A DNA stretch of 64,000 nucleotides from Bacteroidota bacterium (GTDB lineage Bacteria; Bacteroidota; Bacteroidia; UBA4408). The position numbers and the translations under genes are program-made. The DNA lies in contig JADKCP010000003.1 in NCBI GenBank assembly GCA_016718805.1, positions 62,001-126,000 on the forward strand, given 5' to 3'. Every line of letters starts with the position of its first letter. The first letter of the stretch is position 1. Shown one piece after another: positions 44,272-52,876 of the stretch. Under the pieces are notes generated by a model. The model was not told the origin of the DNA. It did not search any database and saw nothing but the letters and a program-made list of their open reading frames with translations.

Positions 44272-44652
44272 TTGGCAAGAAAGAAAAAAGTAACTGACAC
44301 ACCTGCACAATTGGCAGCATGTATTATTGAAGCTATTAAAGAAAAAAAGGGTTCAGAAATCGTAAGTTTAAACCTAAAAAATATACCGAATTCAGTTTGC
44401 GATTATTTTATTGTATGCACAGGAGACTCGTCAACACAGGTTTCTGCGATAGCAGGTTCAATTGAAGAAATCGTTAAGAAAGAACTGAATGAGTTTCCTT
44501 GGCACAAGGAAGGTTTCCAAAACTCGGAATGGATATTGTTAGATTATGTGACAGTGGTTGTGCATATATTTCAACCTGAAGCCAGAAATTTTTACCGAAT
44601 TGAAAAGCTTTGGTCAGATGCCGAAATCAATGTGATTGCGGCGGTTAAATGA
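44272..44652 (+). CDS. rsfS: Ribosomal silencing factor RsfS
   Basis: 126 residues from a TTG start (MARKKKVTD); no ATG is available near the domain start. RsfS binds ribosomal protein L14 and blocks subunit joining during starvation. Typical segments: 'CDYFIVCTGDSSTQVSAIAGSIEE', 'PWHKEGFQNSEWILLDYVTVVVHIF', 'RNFYRIEKLWSDAE'. Its TGA overlaps an ATG at 44649 that may be the true start of ftsH (see the ftsH entry). Confidence 0.95.
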   Translation: MARKKKVTDTPAQLAACIIEAIKEKKGSEIVSLNLKNIPNSVCDYFIVCTGDSSTQVSAIAGSIEEIVKKELNEFPWHKEGFQNSEWILLDYVTVVVHIFQPEARNFYRIEKLWSDAEINVIAAVK

Positions 44653-44671
44653 AAAACTTAAAAACAGAAAA

Positions 44672-46765
44672 GTGAAGCAAGTAAATTTTGCAGAAGAAAA
44701 TCCTAAGAATTTAGGAAAAGAAAAAAAGACGTCCGATAAATTTAAAAACAAAATACCCGTTAAGCCCAAACTTCCAAAAAATACATTCAACTTTTATTGG
44801 GTGTATGCTATTATTTTGGTGCTTGTGTTGTTAATGTCGTTTTTTGATTTTAATAGCACCTCCAATAAAACCAATTGGCAAGAGTTTGAAACCAAAATGC
44901 TGCGTAGTGGTGATGTGGAACGACTGGTGGTTGTAAATAAGGAAAATGCTGAAGTGTATATTAAGCAAGAAGCTTTAGCTAAAGAACAATACAAAGACCT
45001 TCCTAAAAAATCCTGGGGAAGTAACAAGAATTTAGGTCCACATTATACTTTTGAAATTGGCCCTCCGGAAGCATTCGAAAAAAAGTTACAAGATGCACAA
45101 GTAGGAGTACCTGATGCCGAGCGCATTAGTGTTGATTACATTACTCAAAAAAACTGGGGAGGCGATTTGTTCGGTTGGATTTTTCCAATTGTTGTAATGA
45201 TAGCAATTTGGATGTTTATCATGCGTCGAATGACAGGTGGTTCAGGTGGTGGTAACGCAATATTTAATATTGGTAAATCACGTGCTGCTTTGTTTGATCC
45301 TGAGGATAAAGTAAAAATAACTTTTGCTGATGTTGCCGGGCTGGAAGAAGCGAAAGAAGAGGTAATGGAAATTGTTGACTTTTTAAAGAACCCACAAAAA
45401 TTTACCACATTGGGTGGAAAAATCCCTAAAGGAGCATTGTTAGTAGGTCCTCCGGGAACCGGAAAAACACTATTGGCTAAAGCAGTAGCCGGAGAAGCAG
45501 GAGTACCATTTTTCTCTTTATCAGGTTCTGATTTTGTTGAGATGTTTGTTGGAGTTGGAGCAGCACGCGTTCGTGATTTATTTAATCAGGCAAAACAAAA
45601 AGCGCCAGCCATTATTTTTATTGATGAAATAGATGCTATTGGGCGTTCACGTAGCCGCAATCAAATACAAGGCGGAAACGATGAGCGTGAGAATACCTTA
45701 AATTCATTACTGGTTGAAATGGATGGATTTGGAACCAATTCAGGGGTTATTATTTTAGCCGCAACAAATCGTCCGGATGTTTTAGATTCTGCATTATTAC
45801 GCCCGGGTCGTTTCGATCGACAAATTAGTATTGATAAACCAGATATTATTGGACGTGAGGCAATTTTTAAAGTACATTTAAAACCCTTGACTAAACTAGA
45901 TGCTGATGTAAATCCAAACAAATTAGCACAACAAACTCCAGGATTTGCCGGAGCTGAAATAGCCAATGTTTGTAATGAAGCTGCGTTAATAGCTGCGCGT
46001 AAAAACAAACCGATGGTTGACATGCAGGATTTTCACGATGCCATTGACCGTGTAATTGGTGGACTCGAGAAAAAGAATAAAATTATTAATGAGGACGAAA
46101 AGAAAATTGTTGCCTACCACGAAGCAGGGCATGCTGTTGCAGGTTGGTTTTTAGAACATTCGCATCCATTGGTAAAAGTTAGCATTGTGCCACGTGGAAT
46201 TGCTGCATTGGGTTATGCTCAATATTTACCCAAGGAACAATTTTTATATACAACAGAGCAATTGATGGATGATATTTGTATGACTCTAGGAGGAAGAGTG
46301 GCAGAAGATATTACCTTCAACCGTATTTCCACCGGTGCACTCAGTGATTTAGAACGTACTACTAAGGTTGCTTACAACATGGTAACTGTGTATGGTATGA
46401 ACGATAAAATTGGGAATATTTCTTTTTACGACAGAGGACAAGCAGATTATGGAGGATTTACCAAACCTTACTCTGATACTACAGCAAAAATTATTGACGA
46501 GGAAGTAAAGAAAATTATTGATACGGCTTATCATACAACCAAATCGTTGTTACTTGAAAAACGTGTTCAGCTTGAAGCCGTTGCGCAAGAACTGCTTAAG
46601 CGCGAAGTATTGTTTCAATCGGATTTAGAGCGATTAATTGGAAAGCGCCCGTTTAATAAAGATGTACCAGTTATTGAATTGAATCAGCCAAAAGCAGAAG
46701 CTGATAAAGCACCTGATACAACGGGTAATTTAAGTTCAGAACCAAGCAGCAATACTGCCAATTAA
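44672..46765 (+). CDS. ftsH: ATP-dependent zinc metalloprotease FtsH
   Basis: 697 residues from the GTG at 44672. FtsH is a membrane-anchored AAA protease that degrades misfolded membrane and regulatory proteins. Two transmembrane helices (FNFYWVYAIILVLVLLMSFF and LFGWIFPIVVMIAIWMFIM), Walker A GPPGTGKT (about 259), Walker B FIDEIDAIG, and the zinc site HEAGH (483-487). The start is uncertain: an ATG at 44649 overlaps the rsfS stop and reads MKNLKTEK before a stop; one added A in the A-run at 44668-44671 would join it in frame (MKNLKTEKVKQVNF). A single-base deletion near the start is therefore suspected. Confidence 0.95.
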   Translation: MKQVNFAEENPKNLGKEKKTSDKFKNKIPVKPKLPKNTFNFYWVYAIILVLVLLMSFFDFNSTSNKTNWQEFETKMLRSGDVERLVVVNKENAEVYIKQEALAKEQYKDLPKKSWGSNKNLGPHYTFEIGPPEAFEKKLQDAQVGVPDAERISVDYITQKNWGGDLFGWIFPIVVMIAIWMFIMRRMTGGSGGGNAIFNIGKSRAALFDPEDKVKITFADVAGLEEAKEEVMEIVDFLKNPQKFTTLGGKIPKGALLVGPPGTGKTLLAKAVAGEAGVPFFSLSGSDFVEMFVGVGAARVRDLFNQAKQKAPAIIFIDEIDAIGRSRSRNQIQGGNDERENTLNSLLVEMDGFGTNSGVIILAATNRPDVLDSALLRPGRFDRQISIDKPDIIGREAIFKVHLKPLTKLDADVNPNKLAQQTPGFAGAEIANVCNEAALIAARKNKPMVDMQDFHDAIDRVIGGLEKKNKIINEDEKKIVAYHEAGHAVAGWFLEHSHPLVKVSIVPRGIAALGYAQYLPKEQFLYTTEQLMDDICMTLGGRVAEDITFNRISTGALSDLERTTKVAYNMVTVYGMNDKIGNISFYDRGQADYGGFTKPYSDTTAKIIDEEVKKIIDTAYHTTKSLLLEKRVQLEAVAQELLKREVLFQSDLERLIGKRPFNKDVPVIELNQPKAEADKAPDTTGNLSSEPSSNTAN

Positions 46766-46781
46766 TTTTCATAAACTCTGT

Positions 46782-46815
46782 AAAATAGCCACATTCATTT
46801 GGATGTGGCTATTTT
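46782..46815 (+). terminator. Terminator after ftsH
   Basis: A 13-bp perfect stem, AAAATAGCCACAT (46782-46794) and ATGTGGCTATTTT (46803-46815), with an 8-base loop and a T-rich tail. Confidence 0.92.
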
Positions 46816-46864
46816 TATTTTTATGAAATTGTTTTAATATTAACTTTGTTTTTTTTAATGGCGA

Positions 46865-47506
46865 ATGGAAGAAAGTACTTCGAAGGAAAAGGTCTTAAAA
46901 CGTATACGAAAAGCGCTGATTAATAAATCGGCAGAGCCTGCACCAAACGTCGATTTTGAAAGCCCCATTTACGCTAAAAATCCCGATACATTAGAAATTA
47001 ATTTTGCTCAAAACTTTACCGAAACAGGAGGTAAGTTTGTGTTTTGTTTAGATTATAACGAATGCCTCGATAACCTACTTTATCTCGCAAAGGAGAATAC
47101 TTGGGATAAACTATTTTGTTTGGAAGAACCCTTGAAGGAGTTGTTGGATATAGGGAATTTGGCGCATACTGAAAATTTAGAAGAAGTTAACGCTTGTATT
47201 ACTACCTGTGAGTTTTTAATTGCACAAACCGGTGGAGTTGTCGTATCTTCGAAGTTAGCGTCAGGAAGAGCTACTCCTTTTTTATTTCCTGTGCATTTGG
47301 TAGTGGCGTTTACTTCCCAATTGGTTGAAGAAACAAAGGATGCTTTTAAAAATTTAAAATTAAAGTTTCCAACTCAACTGCCTTCCATGTTAAGTATCAT
47401 ATGCGGACCCGGACGTACCATGGCTATTGATACAATGCCTTTACAAGTTGGAATTGGATCAACCGAAATTTATGTTTTTTTAATTGATGATTTAATCGCC
47501 GAATAA
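46865..47506 (+). CDS. LUD-domain protein (LutC/YkgG-like)
   Basis: 213 residues with the LUD fold seen in LutC ('CEFLIAQTGGVVVSSKLASGR', 'HLVVAFTSQLVEE', 'LSIICGPGRTMAIDTMPLQVGIGSTEIYVFLID'). LutC works with LutA and LutB in lactate oxidation, but neither is present here. The gene overlaps the DUF2007 gene by one base and lies upstream of cdsA, so this stand-alone member may do something else. Its specific function is unknown. Confidence 0.85.
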   Translation: MEESTSKEKVLKRIRKALINKSAEPAPNVDFESPIYAKNPDTLEINFAQNFTETGGKFVFCLDYNECLDNLLYLAKENTWDKLFCLEEPLKELLDIGNLAHTENLEEVNACITTCEFLIAQTGGVVVSSKLASGRATPFLFPVHLVVAFTSQLVEETKDAFKNLKLKFPTQLPSMLSIICGPGRTMAIDTMPLQVGIGSTEIYVFLIDDLIAE

Positions 47507-47721
47507 TGGATGAAAATTGGGTAAAAGTATATAGTTCACGCTCGCTTGCTTCGGCTGAAATTATTAAGTCGATGCTGCTTGAAAACGATTTGGATGCGGT
47601 ATTGCTGAATAAATTGGATTCTTCTTATTTGGCATTTGGACAAGCCGAAGTATATGTGAATAGTATGCATGAAGAAGTTGCAAAGAAGCTGATAGAACAA
47701 GATTTTCAAGCGAATGAGTAA
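47506..47721 (+). CDS. DUF2007-type small protein
   Basis: 71 residues. 'WVKVYSSRSLASAEIIKSMLLENDLDAVLLNK' and 'AEVYVNSMHEEVAKKLI' match the ferredoxin-like DUF2007 (putative signal-transducing) family. The start overlaps the LUD stop by one base, and the end overlaps cdsA by 8 bases, so all three genes are translationally linked. Function unknown. Confidence 0.8.
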   Translation: MDENWVKVYSSRSLASAEIIKSMLLENDLDAVLLNKLDSSYLAFGQAEVYVNSMHEEVAKKLIEQDFQANE

Positions 47722-48535
47722 TTTTACTAAACGCGCCATTACGGCTTTATTTTTTGTCCTGGTGTTGCTGGGAAGCATCGTTTACAGCCAAGTTACATTT
47801 GCCTGCCTCTTTTTATTTTGTACCATTGTTGGCATGTGGGAATTTTATTCCATTGCTTTATTAGGCGAGAATAATCCACAAAAATACTATGGTTTATTCT
47901 TAGGAATAGTAGTGTACGTGGTGTGTTCACTTATTTCAATGGGCAAAATAAGCAATCACTATTTACTACTTTTTTTGCCTCTCGGTTATTTTGTTTTTGT
48001 AATCGAATTGTATCGCAAAAGCAGCAACCCGTTTAGGAATATTGCTTACACCATGTTGGGAGTAGTTTACGTAGCTTTGCCTTTTGCATTGTTATCATTT
48101 ATAGCTACTTCCGGTTTTTTATCAACCTATGAACCGCGCATCCTGATTGGGATTTTATTGATATTATGGGCCAGCGATACCGGTGCTTATTTGGTAGGAT
48201 CTAAAGTGGGTAAACGGAAGTTATTCGAACGTATTTCACCAAAGAAATCATGGGAAGGGTCCTTTGGTGGAGCTGTATTATGCCTGATTGCTGCTTATTT
48301 GGATGCAAAGCTTTTTCCGGTATTCAGCGCTTCACAATGGTTTGTAATTGCCTTAATTATAGTGGTGATGGGTACCTTGGGTGATTTGGTTGAATCACTT
48401 TACAAACGCAGTAAAAACATAAAGGATAGTGGTTCTATACTTCCAGGACATGGTGGAATTTTAGATCGATTTGATAGTTTAATTCTTGCCAGCCCTTTTA
48501 TCTATGCCTATTTAGAGCTTTCAAAAACTTTTTAG
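47714..48535 (+). CDS. cdsA: Phosphatidate cytidylyltransferase
   Basis: 273 residues with about eight transmembrane helices. CdsA makes CDP-diacylglycerol from phosphatidate and CTP, the branch point for phospholipids. The family signature is near the C-terminus (SKNIKDSGSILPGHGGILDRFDSL), and 'SDTGAYLVGSKVGKRKL' and 'SPKKSWEGSFGG' are also typical. It overlaps the DUF2007 gene. The psd gene 1.5 kb downstream belongs to the same pathway. Confidence 0.96.
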   Translation: MSNFTKRAITALFFVLVLLGSIVYSQVTFACLFLFCTIVGMWEFYSIALLGENNPQKYYGLFLGIVVYVVCSLISMGKISNHYLLLFLPLGYFVFVIELYRKSSNPFRNIAYTMLGVVYVALPFALLSFIATSGFLSTYEPRILIGILLILWASDTGAYLVGSKVGKRKLFERISPKKSWEGSFGGAVLCLIAAYLDAKLFPVFSASQWFVIALIIVVMGTLGDLVESLYKRSKNIKDSGSILPGHGGILDRFDSLILASPFIYAYLELSKTF

Positions 48536-48563
48536 TTATTTCCGGCTCAATCAATAAATTTTT

Positions 48564-48571
48564 TAATTTTG
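48564..48571 (+). promoter_or_regulatory. -7 promoter element for glutamate dehydrogenase
   Basis: TAATTTTG matches TAnnTTTG and lies 25 bases before the ATG. No strong -33 box is seen. Confidence 0.45.
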
Positions 48572-48596
48572 CACACCTAATTTTTCAATTTAAAAT

Positions 48597-49871
48597 ATGT
48601 CAAAAACGAAAGAATTAACAAAGGACTCACACAATCCATTTGAAGCAATGTTGGCGCGCTTTGATCAGGCTGCGAAAATCTTAAATTTGGATGACGAAAC
48701 TTACAATATTTTAAAAAATCCTCAACGTCAGGTTATAGTAAGCTTACCGGTTCATATGGATAATGGTAAGGTAAAAGTATTTGAAGCATTTCGAATTGTT
48801 CACTCTACAGTTTTAGGTCCTTCAAAAGGAGGTATCCGTTACTCGATGGATGTAAATATCGACGAAGTAAAAGCCTTGGCTTCCTGGATGACTTGGAAGT
48901 GTGCTATTGCTGATATTCCTTACGGTGGAGCAAAGGGTGGTATCACTTGTGATCCGAGTACTATGAGCAAAGCTGAATTAGAGCGTTTAACGCGTGCTTA
49001 TACTAAATCAATGGTGAATGTATTTGGTGTAGATCGTGATATTCCTGCGCCCGATATGAATACAGGACCACAGGAAATGGCTTGGATTGTTGATGAATAT
49101 TCCAAGTTAAAAGGAGAATTTACTCCTGGTGTTGTTACCGGAAAACCTCTGTTGCTCGGAGGTTCATTAGGAAGAGCTGAAGCTACAGGTTTGGGAGTGA
49201 TGGTTTCTGCGATGGAGGCAATGAAAAAAATGAAGATAGATCCAACTAAATCAACCGCAGCCGTTCAAGGATTTGGAAATGTTGGTTCAATTACTGCCAA
49301 GCAACTTAATAGCAAAGGAGTTAAAATTGTTGCCATTTCTGACCATACAGGAGCCTATTATAATGCAGCAGGATTTGATGTAATGGATGCAATTACCTAT
49401 CGTGATAATTCCGAAAAACGAACACTGGAAGGTTATACAAAAGGAACAAAAATTTCAAATGAAGAATTACTAACCCTTGCTGTTGATGTTTTAGCTCCTT
49501 GTGCTACCGAAAACCAGATAACTGCTGATAATGCAAACGAAATTAAAGCTAAACTAATCGTAGAAGGAGCGAATGGTCCAACTACTGCGGGTGCTGATGC
49601 AATATTAAACGATAAAGGAATTATTGTTGTGCCCGATGTTTTAGCGAATGGTGGAGGTGTTACTGTGTCTTATTTTGAATGGGTTCAAAACCGTTTTGGT
49701 TTTTACTGGACAGAAGAAGATGTTAATACAAAAGCAGAGTTATACATGAAAAAGGCATTTGACCATATTTGGAAAGTTGCCGATAAGTATAAAATTTCGT
49801 TGCGTATTGCTGCTTATGTATTTGCAATGAACAAACTATCAAAGACTATTAAATACAGAGGAAATCAGTAA
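48597..49871 (+). CDS. Glu/Leu/Phe/Val dehydrogenase (glutamate dehydrogenase)
   Basis: 424 residues. The N-terminal substrate domain has 'FRIVHSTVLGPSKGGIRY' and the catalytic-Lys motif PYGGAKGGI. The NAD(P)-binding domain has AVQGFGNVGS. Length and the 'APDMNTGPQEMAWIVDEYSK' segment fit hexameric small glutamate dehydrogenases, which interconvert glutamate and 2-oxoglutarate plus ammonia. The sequence does not settle whether NAD or NADP is used. It is bounded by its own promoter and terminator. Confidence 0.93.
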   Translation: MSKTKELTKDSHNPFEAMLARFDQAAKILNLDDETYNILKNPQRQVIVSLPVHMDNGKVKVFEAFRIVHSTVLGPSKGGIRYSMDVNIDEVKALASWMTWKCAIADIPYGGAKGGITCDPSTMSKAELERLTRAYTKSMVNVFGVDRDIPAPDMNTGPQEMAWIVDEYSKLKGEFTPGVVTGKPLLLGGSLGRAEATGLGVMVSAMEAMKKMKIDPTKSTAAVQGFGNVGSITAKQLNSKGVKIVAISDHTGAYYNAAGFDVMDAITYRDNSEKRTLEGYTKGTKISNEELLTLAVDVLAPCATENQITADNANEIKAKLIVEGANGPTTAGADAILNDKGIIVVPDVLANGGGVTVSYFEWVQNRFGFYWTEEDVNTKAELYMKKAFDHIWKVADKYKISLRIAAYVFAMNKLSKTIKYRGNQ

Positions 49872-49891
49872 TTTACTGACTGAAAGATAGG

Positions 49892-49926
49892 AGTGAGGCG
49901 GTGTTATGCTGTCTCACTTTTTTTTT
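49892..49926 (+). terminator. Terminator after glutamate dehydrogenase
   Basis: AGTGAG (49892-49897) pairs with CTCACT (49913-49918), with some inner pairing, followed by a run of Ts to 49926. Confidence 0.8.
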
Positions 49927-50011
49927 GACCTTTGCAGAAATTAAGTTGAAGAATTGCGCAATTTAAGTGCTAAAAAAAGTGATTTTACGCTGATAATTAA
50001 ATTCAAAACAC

Positions 50012-50668
50012 ATGAAATTTCACAAAGAAGGGTATCCATCATTGGCAATTACCATTGCTTTTATTTTCTTACTAAACTTTTTAGGAGATTATTTTTTTTA
50101 TGGGAATGAAATTATAAAATGGCTTATTTATTTGCTTTCAGCATTTTTATTGGTAACCATTTTGCAGTTTTTTAGAAATCCTAAACGAAATTTAGTGATT
50201 GCCGAAAATAAGATTATAGCACCTGCTGATGGTAAGGTAGTGGTAATTGAGGAGGTTGAAGAGACCGAGTACTTTCACGATAAAAGAAAACAGATTTCCA
50301 TTTTTATGTCTCCCATCAATGTGCACATGAATCGCTATCCAATTGCTGGTTTGGTGAAATATGTGAAATACCATCCCGGATTATTTTTAGTTGCATGGCA
50401 TCCGAAGTCTAGCACCGATAATGAGCGTAGTACTATTGTAGTAGAACATAAAAACAAGCAACAGGTGTTGTTCCGACAAATAGCAGGCGCCTTGGCACGA
50501 CGCATCGTTTATTACAGTAAAGAAAATGATACAGCTAAGCAAGGGGCTGAATTTGGCTTTATAAAATTTGGTTCTCGGGTTGATATTTTTTTACCACTTA
50601 GCTGTAAAGTGTTGGTTAAATTGGATGATAAAACCATTGGAGGTGAAAGTGTTATTGCTGAATTTTAA
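50012..50668 (+). CDS. psd: Phosphatidylserine decarboxylase family protein
   Basis: 218 residues, the short Psd type. Two N-terminal membrane segments (SLAITIAFIFLLNFLGDYFF and IIKWLIYLLSAFLLVTIL) precede the catalytic domain ('APADGKVVVIEEVEE', 'IFMSPINVHMNRYPIAG', 'YHPGLFLVAWHPKSS'). Self-cleavage to form the pyruvoyl group is expected at Gly187-Ser188 in KFGSRVDIF. It converts phosphatidylserine to phosphatidylethanolamine. It fits the lipid-synthesis context with cdsA upstream. Confidence 0.93.
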   Translation: MKFHKEGYPSLAITIAFIFLLNFLGDYFFYGNEIIKWLIYLLSAFLLVTILQFFRNPKRNLVIAENKIIAPADGKVVVIEEVEETEYFHDKRKQISIFMSPINVHMNRYPIAGLVKYVKYHPGLFLVAWHPKSSTDNERSTIVVEHKNKQQVLFRQIAGALARRIVYYSKENDTAKQGAEFGFIKFGSRVDIFLPLSCKVLVKLDDKTIGGESVIAEF

Positions 50669-50689
50669 CAATAATTGTTGAACAAGATA

Positions 50690-50719
50690 TTTGGTTCAAT
50701 TCATATTTTGGTACATTTG
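50690..50719 (+). promoter_or_regulatory. Promoter for the Cys-rich small protein gene
   Basis: TTTG at 50690-50693 and TACATTTG at 50712-50719, 18 bases apart. This is one of the best matches to the Bacteroidota consensus in the window, about 40 bases before the ATG. Confidence 0.65.
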
Positions 50720-50759
50720 TAGTAAGGAATTGAAAATACTAATCTTAAAAAATAAACAA

Positions 50760-51001
50760 ATGAAAAAATTAATGTTATTGGTTGCTGTTGCAACTTTCGC
50801 AATAGGAACAGCAGCCTATGCAGGCGGAAATGATAAAATGCTGAAAAGAAAGCTTGCTGCAAATCAGGTGGAGCAAAAGCTTGCGGAAAAGCTGAATCAA
50901 AATCTTGCCCAGGAAAAGAAGAAAAAGCAATGGATAAGACTTCTAACAGCGATGCTAAATCTGAGAAATCAGCTAGCAAATCGAAACTGCGAAGTAATTA
51001 A
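50760..51001 (+). pseudogene. Small Cys-rich secreted protein, one-base frameshift
   Basis: The ATG at 50760 starts a clear signal peptide (MKKLMLLVAVATFAIGTAAYA). After GGNDK the frame should shift by one base: adding one A in the A-run at 50835-50838 gives NAEKKACCKSGGAKACGKAE, then SKSCPGKEEKAMDKTSNS and so on, to a TAA ending at 51001, about 80 residues in all. The uncorrected frame yields an implausible protein that runs into the next gene. The corrected mature part has four cysteines, including CC, in a Lys/Ala/Gly/Ser-rich chain. It has its own strong promoter and terminator. Function unknown; metal binding is possible. Confidence 0.7.
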
Positions 51002-51014
51002 ATCTATCGATTGT

Positions 51015-51049
51015 AAACCCGCTCTACTCAAAAAGGGCGGGTTTTATTT
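51015..51049 (+). terminator. Terminator after the Cys-rich small protein gene
   Basis: AAACCCGC (51015-51022) pairs with GCGGGTTT (51037-51044), followed by TATTTT. It confirms the end of the small gene at 51001. Confidence 0.8.
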
Positions 51050-51067
51050 TGTATTAAGCACTATTCC

Positions 51068-51587
51068 ATGTTTAAAAAGTATTTTAGTTTATTGTTTTAA
51101 TAGCGCATTGCTTTTGCAGTCTAGCGCAATTGGACAGCATTCCCCAAGCACCAGTTAATGAAAAATGGAAGGATTATTTTTTATCACAGCAGTTAATGAT
51201 TGACACTTCTTTATCGCCGGTATTTTACAAAACTGCTTATGAATGGATGGGAACACATTACAAATATTCAGGAAATTCGGCTAAAGGAATAGATTGTTCG
51301 GGTTCGCAAAAAGTGCTTTACAAAGCAACTTTAACGATACTCTAATTGGTGGCTCTGCCGATATAGCCAAGCAAGTGCAATTAATTGAAAAGGAACATTT
51401 ACAAACCGGCGATTTGCTTTTTTTTAGAATAAAAAGAAAGCGCATTTCACATGTTGGGGTATATTTAGGAAATAATAAATTTGTGCATGCAGCTGTTAAA
51501 GGCGGTGTGCAAATAAATGACTTAAACGAACCATATTACAAGCGCTATTTTATAAGGAGGAAAAGAACTTCTTCAAAGTTAGGCTAA
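51068..51587 (+). pseudogene. NlpC/P60 cell-wall peptidase, two one-base frameshifts
   Basis: The ATG at 51068 gives a signal peptide after adding one T in the run at 51095-51098 (MFKKYFSLLFLIAHCFCSLAQ). A second added G at 51300-51302 restores the NlpC/P60 catalytic motif GIDCSGFAK. The downstream part is intact: 'TGDLLFFRIKRKRISHVGVYLGNNKFVHAA' holds the catalytic His. Such enzymes cut peptidoglycan peptides (Spr/NlpC type). With two single-base losses the gene as written is broken. The well-conserved corrected protein suggests consensus error more than decay. Confidence 0.8.
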
Positions 51588-51719
51588 CTATCCTACACAG
51601 TCACAGTTGCTATTTATCATAAAAATTTTTAGGAAAGAGTTGCAGAGTTGCGTACCCAGAAATAATCATTTATTAACTTGCATTTTATTCACTCTCGAAT
51701 ATTCTTTAATTTACCGGGT

Positions 51720-52214
51720 ATGAAAACACTCATTTTGGATCATCAGCAAATAGCTCAAAAAAATTCAGCGTATAGCGCATGAAATTTATGAATATAACTT
51801 CGAGGAGAAGGAATTAATAATTGCAGGTATTGCTGACAGAGGGTATACACTTGCTGAGCGAATCAATAAAGAACTTCTTAAAATATCACCAATAAAAAAC
51901 ACTGTTGCTTTCATTAAAGGTCGATAAGGAGAAGCAAACTATTTCTACTGTAAAATTGGATTTGAATCCCGATTTATTGAAAAACAAAGTTGTATTGTTG
52001 GTTGACGATGTGTTGAACACCGGAAGAACATTGAGTTATGCAGTATATCCATTTTTAGAACACGAAATAAAAAAACTAGCTACTGTTGTGTTGATCGATC
52101 GACAACCATAATTTAATTCCATTCGGGCTGATTATGTTGGATTGCAATTAGCCACTCACATTAAAAGAGCATGTGTCAGTTGAATTTGCTGAAGGAAAGA
52201 TGCAGCTTATTTAA
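51720..52214 (+). pseudogene. Phosphoribosyltransferase-family protein, several frameshifts
   Basis: Starts MKTLILDHQQIAQK. Removing one A in the run at 51757-51763 continues it as IQRIAHEIYEYNFEEK, then 'LIIAGIADRGYTLAERI'. A second extra A near 51916-51918 leads into VDKEKQTIST and the PRPP motif VVLLVDDVLNTGRTL. An in-frame TAA at 52109 and another extra A near 52163-52166 follow, before HVSVEFAEGKMQLI and TAA at 52212-52214. The family (PyrR-like) is clear, the exact substrate is not. It converges with the shikimate kinase gene. At least three indels are present. Confidence 0.75.
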
Positions 52215-52259
52215 GCTAAAAAAAAATCATTCTTTAGCATCCTAGCAATGTCCTTGCTT

Positions 52260-52714
52260 TTACAGGATAGCATCTACAACAATCTTTGCTTTGTTATAAT
52301 AAGGTTCACGTTTAATTTTTTGTTTAATAAAGGTAGAGCTCGTCCGTACTTAAGATTTGCAATAAAGGCCTTACTTTTTGAAAGCAATAAACGTTCGCGT
52401 AAAAATTCAGCATTTCCCTTCAAATACACGGTTTTACCTACAAGATTCATTCTTTCTATCCCATCAAAATAACAAGGCGCGCCTCCTCCGGTAGCAATAA
52501 CAGTTTGTTGGTTTTTGCAGAGACTTAGTAATGCTTCATGTTCAATTTTTAGAAATTGTTCTTCACCTAATCGTTCAAACAATTGTGTAATCGTTTGGCC
52601 TTGATTTGTTTCAATATATTCGTCCATATCGATGTATCGAAAACCCAGCAATGAGGCTAATTTTCGGCCTTTTGCTTTTCCACAGCCCATAAATCCAATT
52701 AAAAACACTATCAT
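52260..52714 (-). CDS. aroK: Shikimate kinase (sequence appears damaged)
   Basis: Starts at the ATG at 52714 (MIVFLIGFMGCGK); a longer upstream ORF is an artefact running through the promoter and tRNA region. Shikimate kinase phosphorylates shikimate for aromatic amino acid synthesis. 'YIDMDEYIE' and VIATGGGAPC are typical. Two problems appear. The Walker A reads GFMGCGKAKGRK, one residue short of GxGKSTxG. The C-terminus runs out of frame near 52320-52350; with frame changes it becomes LSTDELYFIKQKIKREPYYN then KAKIVVDAIL, ending at 52260. The open frame as written stops at 52274. Confidence 0.8.
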
Positions 52715-52823
52715 ATTTAAAAATAGTTGAATTTTAGATGTCCATCTTGAATATCTGTAAAACCTTGTGGAAATAAGGATTTGAAACAAGGGACAAATAT
52801 TATTGGAATTTTTTAATATTCGA

Positions 52824-52854
52824 TTTGCATTACTAAAATTAGATACTATCTTTG
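52824..52854 (+). promoter_or_regulatory. Promoter for tRNA-Lys
   Basis: TTTG at 52824-52827 and TATCTTTG at 52847-52854, 19 bases apart, an excellent match to the Bacteroidota consensus. The tRNA begins 23 bases downstream. Confidence 0.7.
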
Positions 52855-52876
52855 CACCCTCAAATTTTGAAAGTAA

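Noticed and set aside
50691..51158. A 155-residue open frame over the Cys-rich gene
   Set aside because: It starts upstream of the signal peptide, reads the wrong frame after the one-base shift, and runs through a terminator into the next gene.
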